A program made the translations under genes and the position numbers. A stretch of 64,000 nt of DNA from JALOKP01 sp963800865 (GTDB lineage Bacteria; Acidobacteriota; Polarisedimenticolia; J045), in contig CAWDCL010000005.1 in assembly GCA_963800865.1 (NCBI GenBank), positions 310,001 through 374,000 on the forward strand, read 5' to 3'. Position 1 is the first letter of the stretch; every line of letters starts with the position of its first letter. This document shows, piece by piece, positions 34,817 to 43,409 of this stretch. The notes below the pieces were generated by a model. The model had not been told where the DNA came from. It worked only from the letters and a program-made list of their open reading frames with translations, and made no database searches.

Positions 34817-35643
34817 GCGAACCCCCGCTCCTCGAGCTCGTCTTCGTCGAGTCCGAAGTAGTGCCCGATCTCGTGCAGCACGGTGATCCGGATCTCCTCC
34901 ACGAGGTCGTCCCGGTCGTGGAACATCCGCTCGAGGTTCCGCTTGTAGACGCAGATCACGTCGGGCAGCTGCGGAAGCTGGCCGAGGCTGCGCTCCGGCA
35001 CGGGGGTCCCGGTGTAGAGCCCGAACAGGCAGGGATCGGCCGGCGGGTCGAAGGCGTACAGCTCGTCCGCGCGCGGCAGGTCCGGGACGTGGATCGAGAG
35101 CGTCCCGTTCCGGACGCAGGCCCGGGCCTCGTCGGGCAGTTCGTCGATCGCCTCGTGCACGATCTCCTGGAACTCCTCGGCGGAGAATCGAGTGGGGAGC
35201 GGGTAGGCTTCCGGGTCGGTCTGGTGCGCCCGCTGGAAGAGCTCCTCGGCCTCGGCGTAGTGCCCGGCGCCGTGCCGCTCGGTGCAGAGCCCCATCCAGT
35301 AGCAGGCCTGCGGGTCCGCGGAATCGACGGCGAGGGCGCGGGCCAGCACCGCCTCGGCACGCTCGAAGCGGCACATTTCGAACAGGCACAGTCCCAGGTC
35401 GGCGAGCGACGGCAGGTCGTCCGGCTCGACCGAGAGGATCTCCTCCAGCAGGATCGCCGCCTCGTCGTAGCCGCCCAACTCGATCACGGCCGACGCGATG
35501 ACCTGCCGGGCGTCGAGCGAGTCGCCCTGGAGCATGAGCGCCCGCCGGCCGAGCGCCTCGGCCTCCTCGAAATGGTCGTCGTCCAGCGCGTTCTGCGCGC
35601 GGCGAATCAGGTCGTCGGGGTTGTTCCGGATCCGGGCAGTCAT
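34813..35643 (-). CDS. TPR protein with a zincin-like (PF06262-type) metalloprotease domain
   Basis: 276 residues, cytosolic. TPR-like helices at about 8-125 (LGRRALMLQGDSLDARQVIA, LADLGLCLFEM, YWMGLCTERHG), then the compact 'possibl zinc metallo-peptidase' domain with PDVICVYKRNLERMF and TVLHEIGHYFGLDEDELEERGF, an HExxHxxG-x-D/E motif. No proteolysis has been shown for this family to my knowledge. The fusion with TPRs suggests a scaffolded or recruited activity. Possible extended -10 (TGCTATCCT, - strand, about 35723) upstream. Confidence 0.87.
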   Translation of the reverse strand: MTARIRNNPDDLIRRAQNALDDDHFEEAEALGRRALMLQGDSLDARQVIASAVIELGGYDEAAILLEEILSVEPDDLPSLADLGLCLFEMCRFERAEAVLARALAVDSADPQACYWMGLCTERHGAGHYAEAEELFQRAHQTDPEAYPLPTRFSAEEFQEIVHEAIDELPDEARACVRNGTLSIHVPDLPRADELYAFDPPADPCLFGLYTGTPVPERSLGQLPQLPDVICVYKRNLERMFHDRDDLVEEIRITVLHEIGHYFGLDEDELEERGFA

Positions 35644-35735
35644 GATCGGGTTCGTGTCCAGGACGCCGCCGAGGGGTTCTCCGGGCGCGATCCGCGGCGG
35701 GATCGACCGGGTGGGCGGGAGGATAGCACCCCTCC

Positions 35736-35741
35736 TAGAAT
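35736..35741 (+). promoter_or_regulatory. -10-like box before a leaderless start
   Basis: TAGAAT is followed by seven bases and the ATG at 35749; no ribosome-binding sequence precedes this ATG. This geometry favours 35749 over the ATG at 35740, which lies inside the box. Confidence 0.5.
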
Positions 35742-35748
35742 GGCGCCC

Positions 35749-36756
35749 ATGCACACTCCGACCCTCCGCCCGCTCCTCGTCGCCCTCGCCGCGGCCCTCC
35801 CGGCCCTCGCCGCGTCGCCCGCTCCGCCGGCGAAACCCGCTCCCCCGCCGGCGACAGCTCCCGACCCGGCCTTCATCCCGCCCGCCTTCCGCGCCGAGCG
35901 GCACACCACGGCAGGGGAAGCGTACCTGCGGGCGCTCCCGGCCGGGACCAAGGTGATCGTCGATCGCGCCGACGGCGCGCACTTCGAGCTGCTGCTGAAG
36001 GACGGGAAGCTGGCGATCGCCCTTCCGGCCTCGAGCCTCTCCGCCGACGGCGCCACCTTGACGACGCCGCTCGGTTACAAGCTCTCGTTCTCCGGCGACA
36101 AGCGCCGCAGCTTCGTCGTCGCGGCGCCGAACGGCCACCGGACGGAGTTCCGCCCGGAGAAGGCCGCGCTGACCGTCGGCGAGTCGGACGGCGGCGTGTG
36201 GCGCTGGGATCTCGAAGGGCGCGGCCTGCGGCTCCCCGACGGCTCGCGGATCGACCCCCTGGACAAGGGGCAGCGCTGGGAGGTGCTGACGCTGCTCGGC
36301 GAACGGTTCTCGGGCGAACTCGCGGGACGGGGCTGGAGCGCGCTCCCGCCGATCCCCTCGCCGCCGCTGGTTCCCGATCCGCTCGCCGCCTACCTCTCGG
36401 GAGACGGCGACGATTGGCGCATTCCGGTGTGGGAGGACGACGCCGTCTTCGCGTGGAACTGGATCGCAGTCGGGCTCCCGATCGATCGTGCGATCGACGA
36501 CGTGCGCCAGGGCCAGCGGCGGAAGGATGTCGAGTTCTACTTCAACAATCTCGAACTCCCGCAGCCGCCCGAGGAGACCGGGGGCGCCCTGCTCGCGCGT
36601 CGCCTGGTCCTGGCCGGCGGAGACCGCCTGACCTTCGAGCAGCCGGGGAAGGAGCCGGTGACGGTTTTCGTATTGCCCGGTCCGCTGGAGGCGGACTACG
36701 CCGTCCCGAAGTCGAAGTTCCAGTCCACTCTGACGCCCAAGACCGTGGGCGAGTGA
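35749..36756 (+). CDS. Secreted protein of unknown function
   Basis: 335 residues. Signal peptide (LRPLLVALAAALPALAAS) followed by a Pro/Ala linker to about residue 45, then a globular, mostly beta domain. Two short similar parts concern 'LLKDGKLAIALP' and 'TPLGYKLSFSGDKRRSFVV'. No family recognised. It lies 8 bases upstream of the secreted S9 peptidase and is probably co-transcribed with it. Alternative start ATG at 35740 would add three residues. Confidence 0.7.
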   Translation: MHTPTLRPLLVALAAALPALAASPAPPAKPAPPPATAPDPAFIPPAFRAERHTTAGEAYLRALPAGTKVIVDRADGAHFELLLKDGKLAIALPASSLSADGATLTTPLGYKLSFSGDKRRSFVVAAPNGHRTEFRPEKAALTVGESDGGVWRWDLEGRGLRLPDGSRIDPLDKGQRWEVLTLLGERFSGELAGRGWSALPPIPSPPLVPDPLAAYLSGDGDDWRIPVWEDDAVFAWNWIAVGLPIDRAIDDVRQGQRRKDVEFYFNNLELPQPPEETGGALLARRLVLAGGDRLTFEQPGKEPVTVFVLPGPLEADYAVPKSKFQSTLTPKTVGE

Positions 36757-36764
36757 GGCCACCG

Positions 36765-38900
36765 ATGTCCCGTGCCTGCCCGGGTGCGCGCCTCGTCGCG
36801 CGCGCCGTCGCGCTTTCCATGGTTGCGCCGCTCCTCTGCTCCGCTGCGCTTGCAGCGACCCCGGCGGCAGCGAGCCCGAGGCCGCTCAGTGCGCTCGATA
36901 TCGCGCAGATCCGCGGCGTCGGCGACGTCGAGATCAGTCCCGACGGCGCGCTCGTCGCCTACTCGCTGGGCGTCCCGCGCCAGCCGGGGATCGACGAGAA
37001 CGGCCCCGCGTGGGCCGAGCTGTGGGTCGTCGGACGCGATGGGAAGAACGCCCGCGGATTCGTGACGGGCAAGGTGAACGTCTCCGCCGTGCGGTTCAGC
37101 CCGGACGGCTCGCTGATCAGTTACCTCGCCAAGCGCGGCGACGACAAGCAGCGCCAGGTCTGGGCGATCCCGCTCGCCGGTGGCGAGTCGTTCAAGCTGA
37201 CCGCGGCGAAGAGCGACGTCGAGGCGTACGACTGGCGGCCGGACGGGAAGGCGCTGGGCTACGTCGCCGCGGACCCGCTGCCCGGGAAGCAGGACGCGCT
37301 GCGCGAGAAGGGGTTCAAGCAGGAGATCTACGAAGAGGACTGGCAGCCGCGCCGGATCGTCGTGCAGCCGCTGTCGATGACGGCCGGCGGAGGCGCCTCC
37401 GGGCCGTCCGGCGATCCGCGGACACTCGACAAGCTGCCGGGCCAGCCCTGGTCGCTCGCCTTCTCGCCGGACGGCAGGCGGCTGCTGACCGACCTGTCGC
37501 CGCGCGCGCTGGTCGACGACCAGTACATGTTCCGCGTGCTGCACGTGATCGATGCGGAGAGCGGCGCCGTGCTGGGCCAGGTCGACCACCGCGGGAAACT
37601 CGGCCCGTTCGACTTCAGCGCCGACGGCGGCGCGATCCTCTTCGTCGCGGCGGCCGACATCAACGACCACCAGGCCGGGCGGCTGATGGCGGCGCCGGCC
37701 GCCGGGGGCGCGGCGCGCGATCTCCTGCCGACGCTCGAAGGGCACGTCGAGTCGTTCCGGACGCCGGCGGGCGGCGACGTGATCTATCTCGCCGGGGTCG
37801 GCGTCGGCTCGCGCCTCGGCCGCGTCCGGCCCGACGGGAGCGGGGCGGCGATCCTCTCGGAAACGACCGATCCGGTCTGGGAGTCGCTCGCGCTCGATCG
37901 CAGCGGAACGCTGGCCGCGCTCGCCGGCGAGTCGCCGTCGTTCCCGCGCGAGGCGTTCGCGCTCCCGCTCGCACCGGGCGGCAAGCCGCTGCGGCTGACC
38001 GACAGCAACCCGTGGCTGAAGGAGCGCCGGCTGGCGAAGCAGGAGGTCATCCGCTACCCGGCGAAGGACGGGCTGATGATCGAGGGGATCCTGATCCGCC
38101 CGCTCGACGCGAAGCCGGGGACGAAGGCCCCGCTCGTCGTGATCGTCCACGGCGGGCCGGAGTCGCACTACAAGAACGGCTGGGTCACGCGTTACGCGGA
38201 GCCGGGGCAGCTGCTCGCGGCGGAGGGCTATGCCGTGCTCTACCCGAACTACCGGGGCAGCACCGGCCGCGGCCTCGCCTTCGCCCGGTCCGCCTTCGGC
38301 GACCCGGTCGGAAAGGAGTTCGACGACGTGCTCGACGGGGTCGACACCCTCGTGGCCCAGGGACAGGTCGACGGCTCCAGGGTCGGCATCACCGGCGGCT
38401 CCTACGGCGGCTACTTCACCGCCTGGGGCGCGACGAAGCACAGCGACCGCTTCGCGGCCGGGGTGATGTTCGTCGGGATCTCGGACACGCTGTTCAAGGC
38501 CCGCACGACCGACATCCCGCGCGAGGACGAGCTGGTCCACATGGGGACGACGCCGGCCGCGACGCCGCAGCTCTACGGCGAGCGCAGCCCGATCACCTAC
38601 GTCGGCAACGCGAAGACGCCGCTCCTGATCCTGCACGGCAAGGACGACCCGCGCGTCGACCCCTCGCAGTCGCGAATGCTCTACCGGGCGCTCAAGGAGA
38701 AGGGGGACGTCCCGGTGCGGCTGGTCTGGTACCCCGGAGAAGGGCACGGCAATCGCAACGCCCCCGCGCGCTACGACCTGACGCTGCGGCTGATGCAGTG
38801 GTTCGACTGGTACATCAAGCAGGGGAAGAAGGACCTGCCGCCGTTCGTGCTCGACTACCAGGTCGACCCGCCGAAGACCCCGCAGGTATCCGGGGGATGA
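36765..38900 (+). CDS. Exported S9-family peptidase (DPP/acyl-aminoacyl-peptidase type)
   Basis: 711 residues. Signal peptide at about 1-33, WD40-like beta-propeller at about 50-440 (ISPDGALVAYSLG, FSPDGSLISYLAK, FSPDGRRLL), then the alpha/beta hydrolase domain. Catalytic triad: Ser in GGSYGGYFTAW, Asp in LHGKDDPRVD, His in PGEGHGNRN. It should cleave short peptides in the periplasm or outside. Stop overlaps the amidase ATG by four bases, so peptide and amide breakdown may be coupled. Confidence 0.93.
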   Translation: MSRACPGARLVARAVALSMVAPLLCSAALAATPAAASPRPLSALDIAQIRGVGDVEISPDGALVAYSLGVPRQPGIDENGPAWAELWVVGRDGKNARGFVTGKVNVSAVRFSPDGSLISYLAKRGDDKQRQVWAIPLAGGESFKLTAAKSDVEAYDWRPDGKALGYVAADPLPGKQDALREKGFKQEIYEEDWQPRRIVVQPLSMTAGGGASGPSGDPRTLDKLPGQPWSLAFSPDGRRLLTDLSPRALVDDQYMFRVLHVIDAESGAVLGQVDHRGKLGPFDFSADGGAILFVAAADINDHQAGRLMAAPAAGGAARDLLPTLEGHVESFRTPAGGDVIYLAGVGVGSRLGRVRPDGSGAAILSETTDPVWESLALDRSGTLAALAGESPSFPREAFALPLAPGGKPLRLTDSNPWLKERRLAKQEVIRYPAKDGLMIEGILIRPLDAKPGTKAPLVVIVHGGPESHYKNGWVTRYAEPGQLLAAEGYAVLYPNYRGSTGRGLAFARSAFGDPVGKEFDDVLDGVDTLVAQGQVDGSRVGITGGSYGGYFTAWGATKHSDRFAAGVMFVGISDTLFKARTTDIPREDELVHMGTTPAATPQLYGERSPITYVGNAKTPLLILHGKDDPRVDPSQSRMLYRALKEKGDVPVRLVWYPGEGHGNRNAPARYDLTLRLMQWFDWYIKQGKKDLPPFVLDYQVDPPKTPQVSGG

Positions 38901-40678
38901 GCGGATCGCGCTGGGCGCGCCGCGACGTGCTGAGGGCGGCCGCCGTCGCGGGCGTCGGTTCGGCCGTCTTCACGCGGGCGCTGTCCGCGCTGGCCGCGGG
39001 CGCCGAGGCGGGAGCCGAGGCGGGCGCCGGCGGCGCGCCGGCCGCCGTCACGCCGGCGATGGTCGCGCAGGCGGAGTGGATTGCCGGCATCTCGCTCACC
39101 GCTGAGCAGCGCGAGCTGATGCTCAAGGACCTGGCGCAGCTGCGGAGCGACGCCGCGATACTGCGCGCGATCCCGCTCGACAACGGCGTCGCCCCGGCGC
39201 TGCTCTTCGCGCCCGACCCGAACGCGGCGCCGGCCGTCCCGTCGGCCCCGAACCGCGCCCCCGGCCTGCTCGACGACGCGCCCGCCGGCCGCCCGGCCAC
39301 CGCGGCCGACCTCGCCTTCCTCCCCGCCACGCGCCTCGCCGCGCTGCTGCGAGCCGGCACCGTCTCGTCGCTCGAGCTGGCGCAGCTCTGCCTCGCGCGG
39401 ATCGAGCGCTACGACCCGCAGCTGCTCGCGCTCGTGACGCCCACGCCGGAGCTCGCGCTGGAGCAGGCGAAACGCGCCGACAGGGAGCGCGCCGCCGGCC
39501 GCACGCGCGGGCCGCTCCACGGCATCCCGTACGTGGCCAAGGACCTCCTCGCCTGCCCGGGCTATCCGACGACGTGGGGCGCCGCGCCGTTCCGCGACCA
39601 GCGGCGCCCGGAGAAGGCGACCGTGATCGCGCGCCTCGAGCAGGCGGGCGGCGTGCTGCTCGGCAAGACCGCGGTCGGCGAGCTGGCCTGGGGCGACGTC
39701 TGGTTCGGCGGCACGACGAAGAACCCGTGGAAACCCAGCGAGGGATCGTCCGGCTCGTCGGCCGGCAGCGCGGCGGCCGTCGCGGCCGGCCTCGCCCCCT
39801 ACGGCCTGGGAACGGAGACCTGGGGCAGCATCGTCTCGCCCTGCACGCGCTGCGGCGCGACCGGGCTGCGCCCGACCTTCGGGCGCGTCAGCCGTCACGG
39901 CGCGATGGCGCTCTCGTGGAGCATGGACAAGGTCGGCGCGATCGCGCGCTCGGTGGAGGATTGCGCGCTGGTGCTGGCCGCGATCCAGGGGGCCGACGGG
40001 CTCGACCCGTCCGCCGTCGACCGTCCTTTCGCCTGGCCCCCGCGACGCGACCCGCGCGCGATCCGGATCGGCGTCGTGCGGGCGCTCTTCGACGCGGACT
40101 ACGCGGCCGGGGCCGAGAGCGACGCGGAGCGGCCGGGCCTCGCGGAGTGGCAGGCGCTCGACCACCAGGCGCTCGCGGCGCTGGCGCAGCTCGGACTCGA
40201 CCTCGTCACGGTGAAGCCGCCCGACACGCCCCCCGTCGGGCCCCTCGCGCTGATCCTGACCGCCGAGGCCTCGGCCGCCTTCGACGAGTTCACGCTGTCG
40301 GGCGGGGTCGACGGGCTGACGCGCCAGGTGCGCGACGCCTGGCCCAACACCTTCCGCCAGGGACGCTTCATCCCGGCCGTCGACTACATCCGGGCCAACC
40401 GCGTGCGGGCGCTGGCGATGGCGGCGATGGAGCGGCTGATGAAGGAGGTCGAGGTGCTCGTCGTCCCGACCTTCGGCGGCGACCTGCTGCTGCTGACGAA
40501 CCTGACCGGGCACCCGGCAGTCGTTCTGCCCGACGGGTTCCGCAAGTCGGACGGGACGCCCACCAGCCTGACCTTCATCGGACGGCTCTACGGCGAGACC
40601 GACCTGCTCGCCGTCGCGCACGCCTACCAGCAGGCGACCGGCTTCCAGCTGAAACGGCCAGGCGGCTTCGCCCCCTGA
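38897..40678 (+). CDS. Tat-exported amidase (amidase-signature family)
   Basis: 593 residues. Twin-arginine-type signal WARRDVLRAAAVAGVGSAVF, a Ala-rich linker and helical segment to about 150, then the amidase domain: catalytic Lys in PYVAKDLL, Ser in GSSGSSAGSAAAVAAG, and cis-Ser in GTETWGSI, the Ser-Ser-Lys triad. The IVSPCTRCGATGLRPTFGRVS stretch continues the signature. Substrate unknown; not GatA, which lacks a signal. The stop codon lies in the loop of a hairpin (40670-40685). Confidence 0.92.
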   Translation: MSGSRWARRDVLRAAAVAGVGSAVFTRALSALAAGAEAGAEAGAGGAPAAVTPAMVAQAEWIAGISLTAEQRELMLKDLAQLRSDAAILRAIPLDNGVAPALLFAPDPNAAPAVPSAPNRAPGLLDDAPAGRPATAADLAFLPATRLAALLRAGTVSSLELAQLCLARIERYDPQLLALVTPTPELALEQAKRADRERAAGRTRGPLHGIPYVAKDLLACPGYPTTWGAAPFRDQRRPEKATVIARLEQAGGVLLGKTAVGELAWGDVWFGGTTKNPWKPSEGSSGSSAGSAAAVAAGLAPYGLGTETWGSIVSPCTRCGATGLRPTFGRVSRHGAMALSWSMDKVGAIARSVEDCALVLAAIQGADGLDPSAVDRPFAWPPRRDPRAIRIGVVRALFDADYAAGAESDAERPGLAEWQALDHQALAALAQLGLDLVTVKPPDTPPVGPLALILTAEASAAFDEFTLSGGVDGLTRQVRDAWPNTFRQGRFIPAVDYIRANRVRALAMAAMERLMKEVEVLVVPTFGGDLLLLTNLTGHPAVVLPDGFRKSDGTPTSLTFIGRLYGETDLLAVAHAYQQATGFQLKRPGGFAP

Positions 40679-40685
40679 CGGGGGC
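40670..40685. terminator. Hairpin enclosing the amidase stop codon
   Basis: 6-bp stem GCCCCC (40670-40675) with GGGGGC (40680-40685) and loop TGAC, the TGA being the stop. Flanking GGC and GCC can extend the stem across a 3x3 internal loop. It sits 9 bases from the end of the convergent glucokinase gene. Confidence 0.5.
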
Positions 40686-40693
40686 TCCGCCGG

Positions 40694-41680
40694 TCAGGCC
40701 CGGCCAAGCGGAGATCGACCGGCGGCGAGGCGCTGCGCGGCGCGGGCCGCGCCGCGCAGCGCCAGCACTTTGTCGGTCACCAGGCGCACCGGGATCTCCT
40801 CGAGCATCTTCTGGTGCTTCCCCTTGGCGCGGAAGGCCTCGACGAACGCACCGCTCCGCATCCGCTCGACATTCTTCGCCGCGACGCCGCCGGCGACCCA
40901 CACGCCTCCCAGTGCCAGCGCGGTCAGCGCGAGGTTCCCGGCCTGGGCGCCGTAGATGCGCACGAAGCGGTCCATCGCCGCCTCCGCGGCAGGATCGGTG
41001 GAAGCGTCCGCCGCGCGGGAGATCGCGGCCGCGCGGTCCTCCCCCTCCGCCCACGGCGGCATCAGCACGCCCAGCCGCTCGGCGTAGAAGTCGTACAGCG
41101 CGGCGATCCCCCGCCCGGAGACGATCGTCTCGTACGACGCGCGTCCGTCGCGCTGGCTGAGGAAGCGCCAGAGATCGACCTCCTCCTCGTCGCGCGGCCC
41201 GAAGTCGGCGTGCCCCCCCTCCGACGGCGACGGGATCCAGTCGCTTCCGTCCCAGGCGAGGATCGCCTGGCCGAGGCCGGTCCCGGCGGCGATCACCGCG
41301 CGCGCGCCTTCCTTGGCGACCCCCTCCTGCAGCACGACCGACCCGTCGGGCGGGAGCACGAGCGTTCCGTGGGCCGCGGCCTCCAGGTCGTTGAGCAGCA
41401 CGACCGGCGCGCCGATCGCCTCCTGCAGCGCGCGGCCGGCGACGACCCACGGGATGTTCGTCGTGCGGACGACCTCGTTCTGCACCGGGCCGGGCAGGCC
41501 GAACGCGGCGGCCCGCGGCGTTCCCGGGTGCTCGGCCACGAAGCGGCGCAGCAGCGGCCCCAGGCCCGGCGCGGCGTCCGAGGGGTAGATCGCGACGGCG
41601 TCGATGGCGAACCCGTCCCCCGCCTCGCGGGCCCACGCCAGCCGCGCGTTGGTCGCGCCGATGTCTCCGACCAGGTACAT
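40694..41680 (-). CDS. glk: Glucokinase (E. coli Glk type)
   Basis: 328 residues. ATP-dependent phosphorylation of glucose. LVGDIGATNARLAWA (phosphate 1), LLNDLEAAAHG (catalytic Asp region), AAGTGLGQA, SEGGHADFGP and VWVAGGVAAKNVE fit PF02685 rather than the ROK family. GGAGG lies 5 bases before the ATG. Together with the GH57 branching enzyme it points to active glucose/glycogen metabolism. Divergent from zupT-like gene across a 242-base gap. Confidence 0.93.
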   Translation of the reverse strand: MYLVGDIGATNARLAWAREAGDGFAIDAVAIYPSDAAPGLGPLLRRFVAEHPGTPRAAAFGLPGPVQNEVVRTTNIPWVVAGRALQEAIGAPVVLLNDLEAAAHGTLVLPPDGSVVLQEGVAKEGARAVIAAGTGLGQAILAWDGSDWIPSPSEGGHADFGPRDEEEVDLWRFLSQRDGRASYETIVSGRGIAALYDFYAERLGVLMPPWAEGEDRAAAISRAADASTDPAAEAAMDRFVRIYGAQAGNLALTALALGGVWVAGGVAAKNVERMRSGAFVEAFRAKGKHQKMLEEIPVRLVTDKVLALRGAARAAQRLAAGRSPLGRA

Positions 41681-41786
41681 GGCTCCTCCGGGCGGGCAGT
41701 TTCCCATGGGTCGGGCGGGACTGGCGTCTCCGTCCGCCGGACCCCATCTTGGGTCGTGGCGCCCGGCAACGGGCGCCGCGTTCCGC

Positions 41787-41837
41787 AAGAGCGCAGAAAA
41801 CGCCCCGCCGCGGGAAAACGCGGCGGGGCGCGCTCTT
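41787..41837. promoter_or_regulatory. Large hairpin between divergent glk and ZIP genes
   Basis: Perfect 12-bp stem CGCCCCGCCGCG (41801-41812) with CGCGGCGGGGCG (41819-41830), loop GGAAAA, extended by AAGAGCG (41787-41793) pairing with CGCTCTT (41831-41837) across a one-sided bulge CAGAAAA. Being between divergent starts it is not an ordinary terminator; an attenuator for either gene or a small structured RNA is possible. The rest of 41681-41922 shows only a -10-like TCTAAT at 41904. Confidence 0.6.
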
Positions 41838-41903
41838 CGGAAGGCTCCTCCGGGCGTGGCCCATGCTCCGCCGCCGGCGTTGACGCCCTCCCCGCCCGCA
41901 CGC

Positions 41904-41909
41904 TCTAAT
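41904..41909 (+). promoter_or_regulatory. Candidate -10 of the ZIP transporter gene
   Basis: TCTAAT (5/6 match) lies 13 bases before the ATG at 41923, giving a leader of about six bases. No -35 or ribosome-binding sequence is evident. Confidence 0.4.
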
Positions 41910-41922
41910 CCGGTCTCTTCCG

Positions 41923-42765
41923 ATGAACGCCACCCCCGACGCCGTGCTGTTCGCTTTCGCGCTGACGCTGTTTGCCGGCCTGGCGACCGGCGTCGGCAGC
42001 GCGATCGCGTTCTTCGCCCGCCGCACGAACTACCGCCTCCTCGCCGTCTCACTCGCCTTTTCGGCCGGCGTGATGCTCTACGTTTCGTTCCTCGAGATCA
42101 TGCCCAAGGCGCAGGCCGCCTTCGCCCAGGCGCATTCGGAGCGGACGGCGGGCTGGCTCGCGGCGCTCTCCTTCTTCGGCGGGATGGCGCTGATCGGGCT
42201 GATCGACTGGTTCGTGCCCGGTGCCGAGAATCCGCACGAGGTGCGCGCCGTCTCCGAGGTCGAGCAGATGCGCCGCGAAATCGCCGAACACCACGGCCAC
42301 TCGGGGCAGTCCGGAAAGCTGCTGCGGATGGGGATGCTCGCGGCGGTCGCGATCGCGATCCACAACTTCCCGGAGGGGCTGGCCACCTTCATCGCGGCGC
42401 TCGACAACCCGCGGGTCGGGATCGCGATCGCGATCGCGATCGCGCTGCACAACATCCCGGAAGGGGTCAGCGTCGCGGTCCCGATCTTCTACGCCACCGA
42501 CAGCCGCGCCAAGGCCTTCGGCTGGTCGGTCCTGTCCGGCCTGGCCGAGCCGCTGGGCGCGGCGATCGGCTACCTCCTGCTGCGGACTTTTCTCGGCCCC
42601 GACGTGATGGGACTCGCGTTCGGGGCGGTCGCCGGGATCATGGTCTTCATCTCGATCGACGAGCTGCTCCCGACCGCACGCGAGTACGGCAGGGGGCACG
42701 AGACGATCTACGGCGTGATCGCCGGGATGGGGGTCATGGCGCTCTCGCTGCTGCTCTTGAAATAG
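41923..42765 (+). CDS. ZIP-family metal transporter (ZupT-like)
   Basis: 280 residues, eight membrane segments. Imports Zn2+ or other divalent metals. The two metal-site motifs HNFPEGLATF (segment 4) and HNIPEGVSVAVP (segment 5) are intact; a loop EHHGHSG between segments 3 and 4 is His-rich as in the family. Length and motifs fit the ZupT/GufA subfamily. A His-rich secreted protein follows 167 bases downstream. Confidence 0.92.
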   Translation: MNATPDAVLFAFALTLFAGLATGVGSAIAFFARRTNYRLLAVSLAFSAGVMLYVSFLEIMPKAQAAFAQAHSERTAGWLAALSFFGGMALIGLIDWFVPGAENPHEVRAVSEVEQMRREIAEHHGHSGQSGKLLRMGMLAAVAIAIHNFPEGLATFIAALDNPRVGIAIAIAIALHNIPEGVSVAVPIFYATDSRAKAFGWSVLSGLAEPLGAAIGYLLLRTFLGPDVMGLAFGAVAGIMVFISIDELLPTAREYGRGHETIYGVIAGMGVMALSLLLLK

Positions 42766-42770
42766 CGGAT

Positions 42771-42808
42771 GTCCTCTCCGGAGGGCGACCGGCTCCTCCG
42801 GCGAGGAC
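42771..42808 (+). terminator. Hairpin downstream of the ZIP gene
   Basis: 13-base arms GTCCTCTCCGGAG (42771-42783) and CTCCGGCGAGGAC (42796-42808) pair with one mismatch around a 12-base loop. No T-run follows. It starts five bases after the ZIP stop codon. Confidence 0.5.
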
Positions 42809-42932
42809 GTCTGGCCGTCCCCCGCGGCCGTTCCGCTTTCGGAAGCGCCCGTCCGGCGCCGCCAGGCACGGCACGCGCCGACTCGGGGCGGTTGGCCTGG
42901 TTCTCGCAACGCAGCGGCGCAGGAGGTGTTCG

Positions 42933-43409
42933 ATGACCTGCGCCCGGTTGACCTGGTCCCACGTCCGCATCGTCGCCGGGGTCGCGGCCCTGGGGCTGCT
43001 CCTTCCCGCCGGACCGGCCCTCGCCCACGGTCACGGCCGTCACCCCGATCACGGGCCCTGCGGCGTCCACGCCGCCTGCGGTCCGCGCGGTCCCGTCCGC
43101 CCCGTCGTCGCCCCGCGCGCCTTCGCCGCACCGGCCGGGTTCATCGTCCCGCCGCGGCTGACGCCTGCGCTCGTCTACGCTTCGCGCCCGTACCTGGCCG
43201 GCGACTTCTACTACGGCCCGCACCGTCACCGGCACGTCGTCTACAGCTTCCCGGTCGCGGTCGGCGGCGTCGTGTCCTACCGCCCGCACGTCTACTGCGG
43301 CGGAGCGCTGGTCCGCGATGCCTGGATGCCCGAGGACGACGGCTGGCTGCGCGTCGGGCTGAGCTTGCCGGGGCTGTCGATCGCGGCGAACGTGCCGCTG
43401 CCGCGCTGA
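42933..43409 (+). CDS. Secreted His-rich protein of unknown function
   Basis: 158 residues. AGGAGG at 42921-42926 is six bases before the ATG. Signal peptide at about 1-31 (GLLLPAGPALA), then a mature N-terminus HGHGRHPDHGPCGVHAACGP and a further YYGPHRHRHVVYSFPV; Pro/Val/Tyr-rich, three or four Cys. The His clusters suggest divalent-metal binding, fitting its place after the ZIP transporter (inference). No family recognised. Its stop is part of a hairpin shared with the convergent Crp gene stop. Confidence 0.75.
   Translation: MTCARLTWSHVRIVAGVAALGLLLPAGPALAHGHGRHPDHGPCGVHAACGPRGPVRPVVAPRAFAAPAGFIVPPRLTPALVYASRPYLAGDFYYGPHRHRHVVYSFPVAVGGVVSYRPHVYCGGALVRDAWMPEDDGWLRVGLSLPGLSIAANVPLPR

Noticed and set aside
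34861..35739. N-terminal extension of the secreted protein at 35749
   Set aside because: It is antisense to the TPR-zincin gene, and the real start is marked by a signal peptide and a -10-like box.
42049..43131. - strand frame opposite the ZIP gene
   Set aside because: Low-complexity Arg/Asp/Gly composition and antisense to a protein with intact family motifs.
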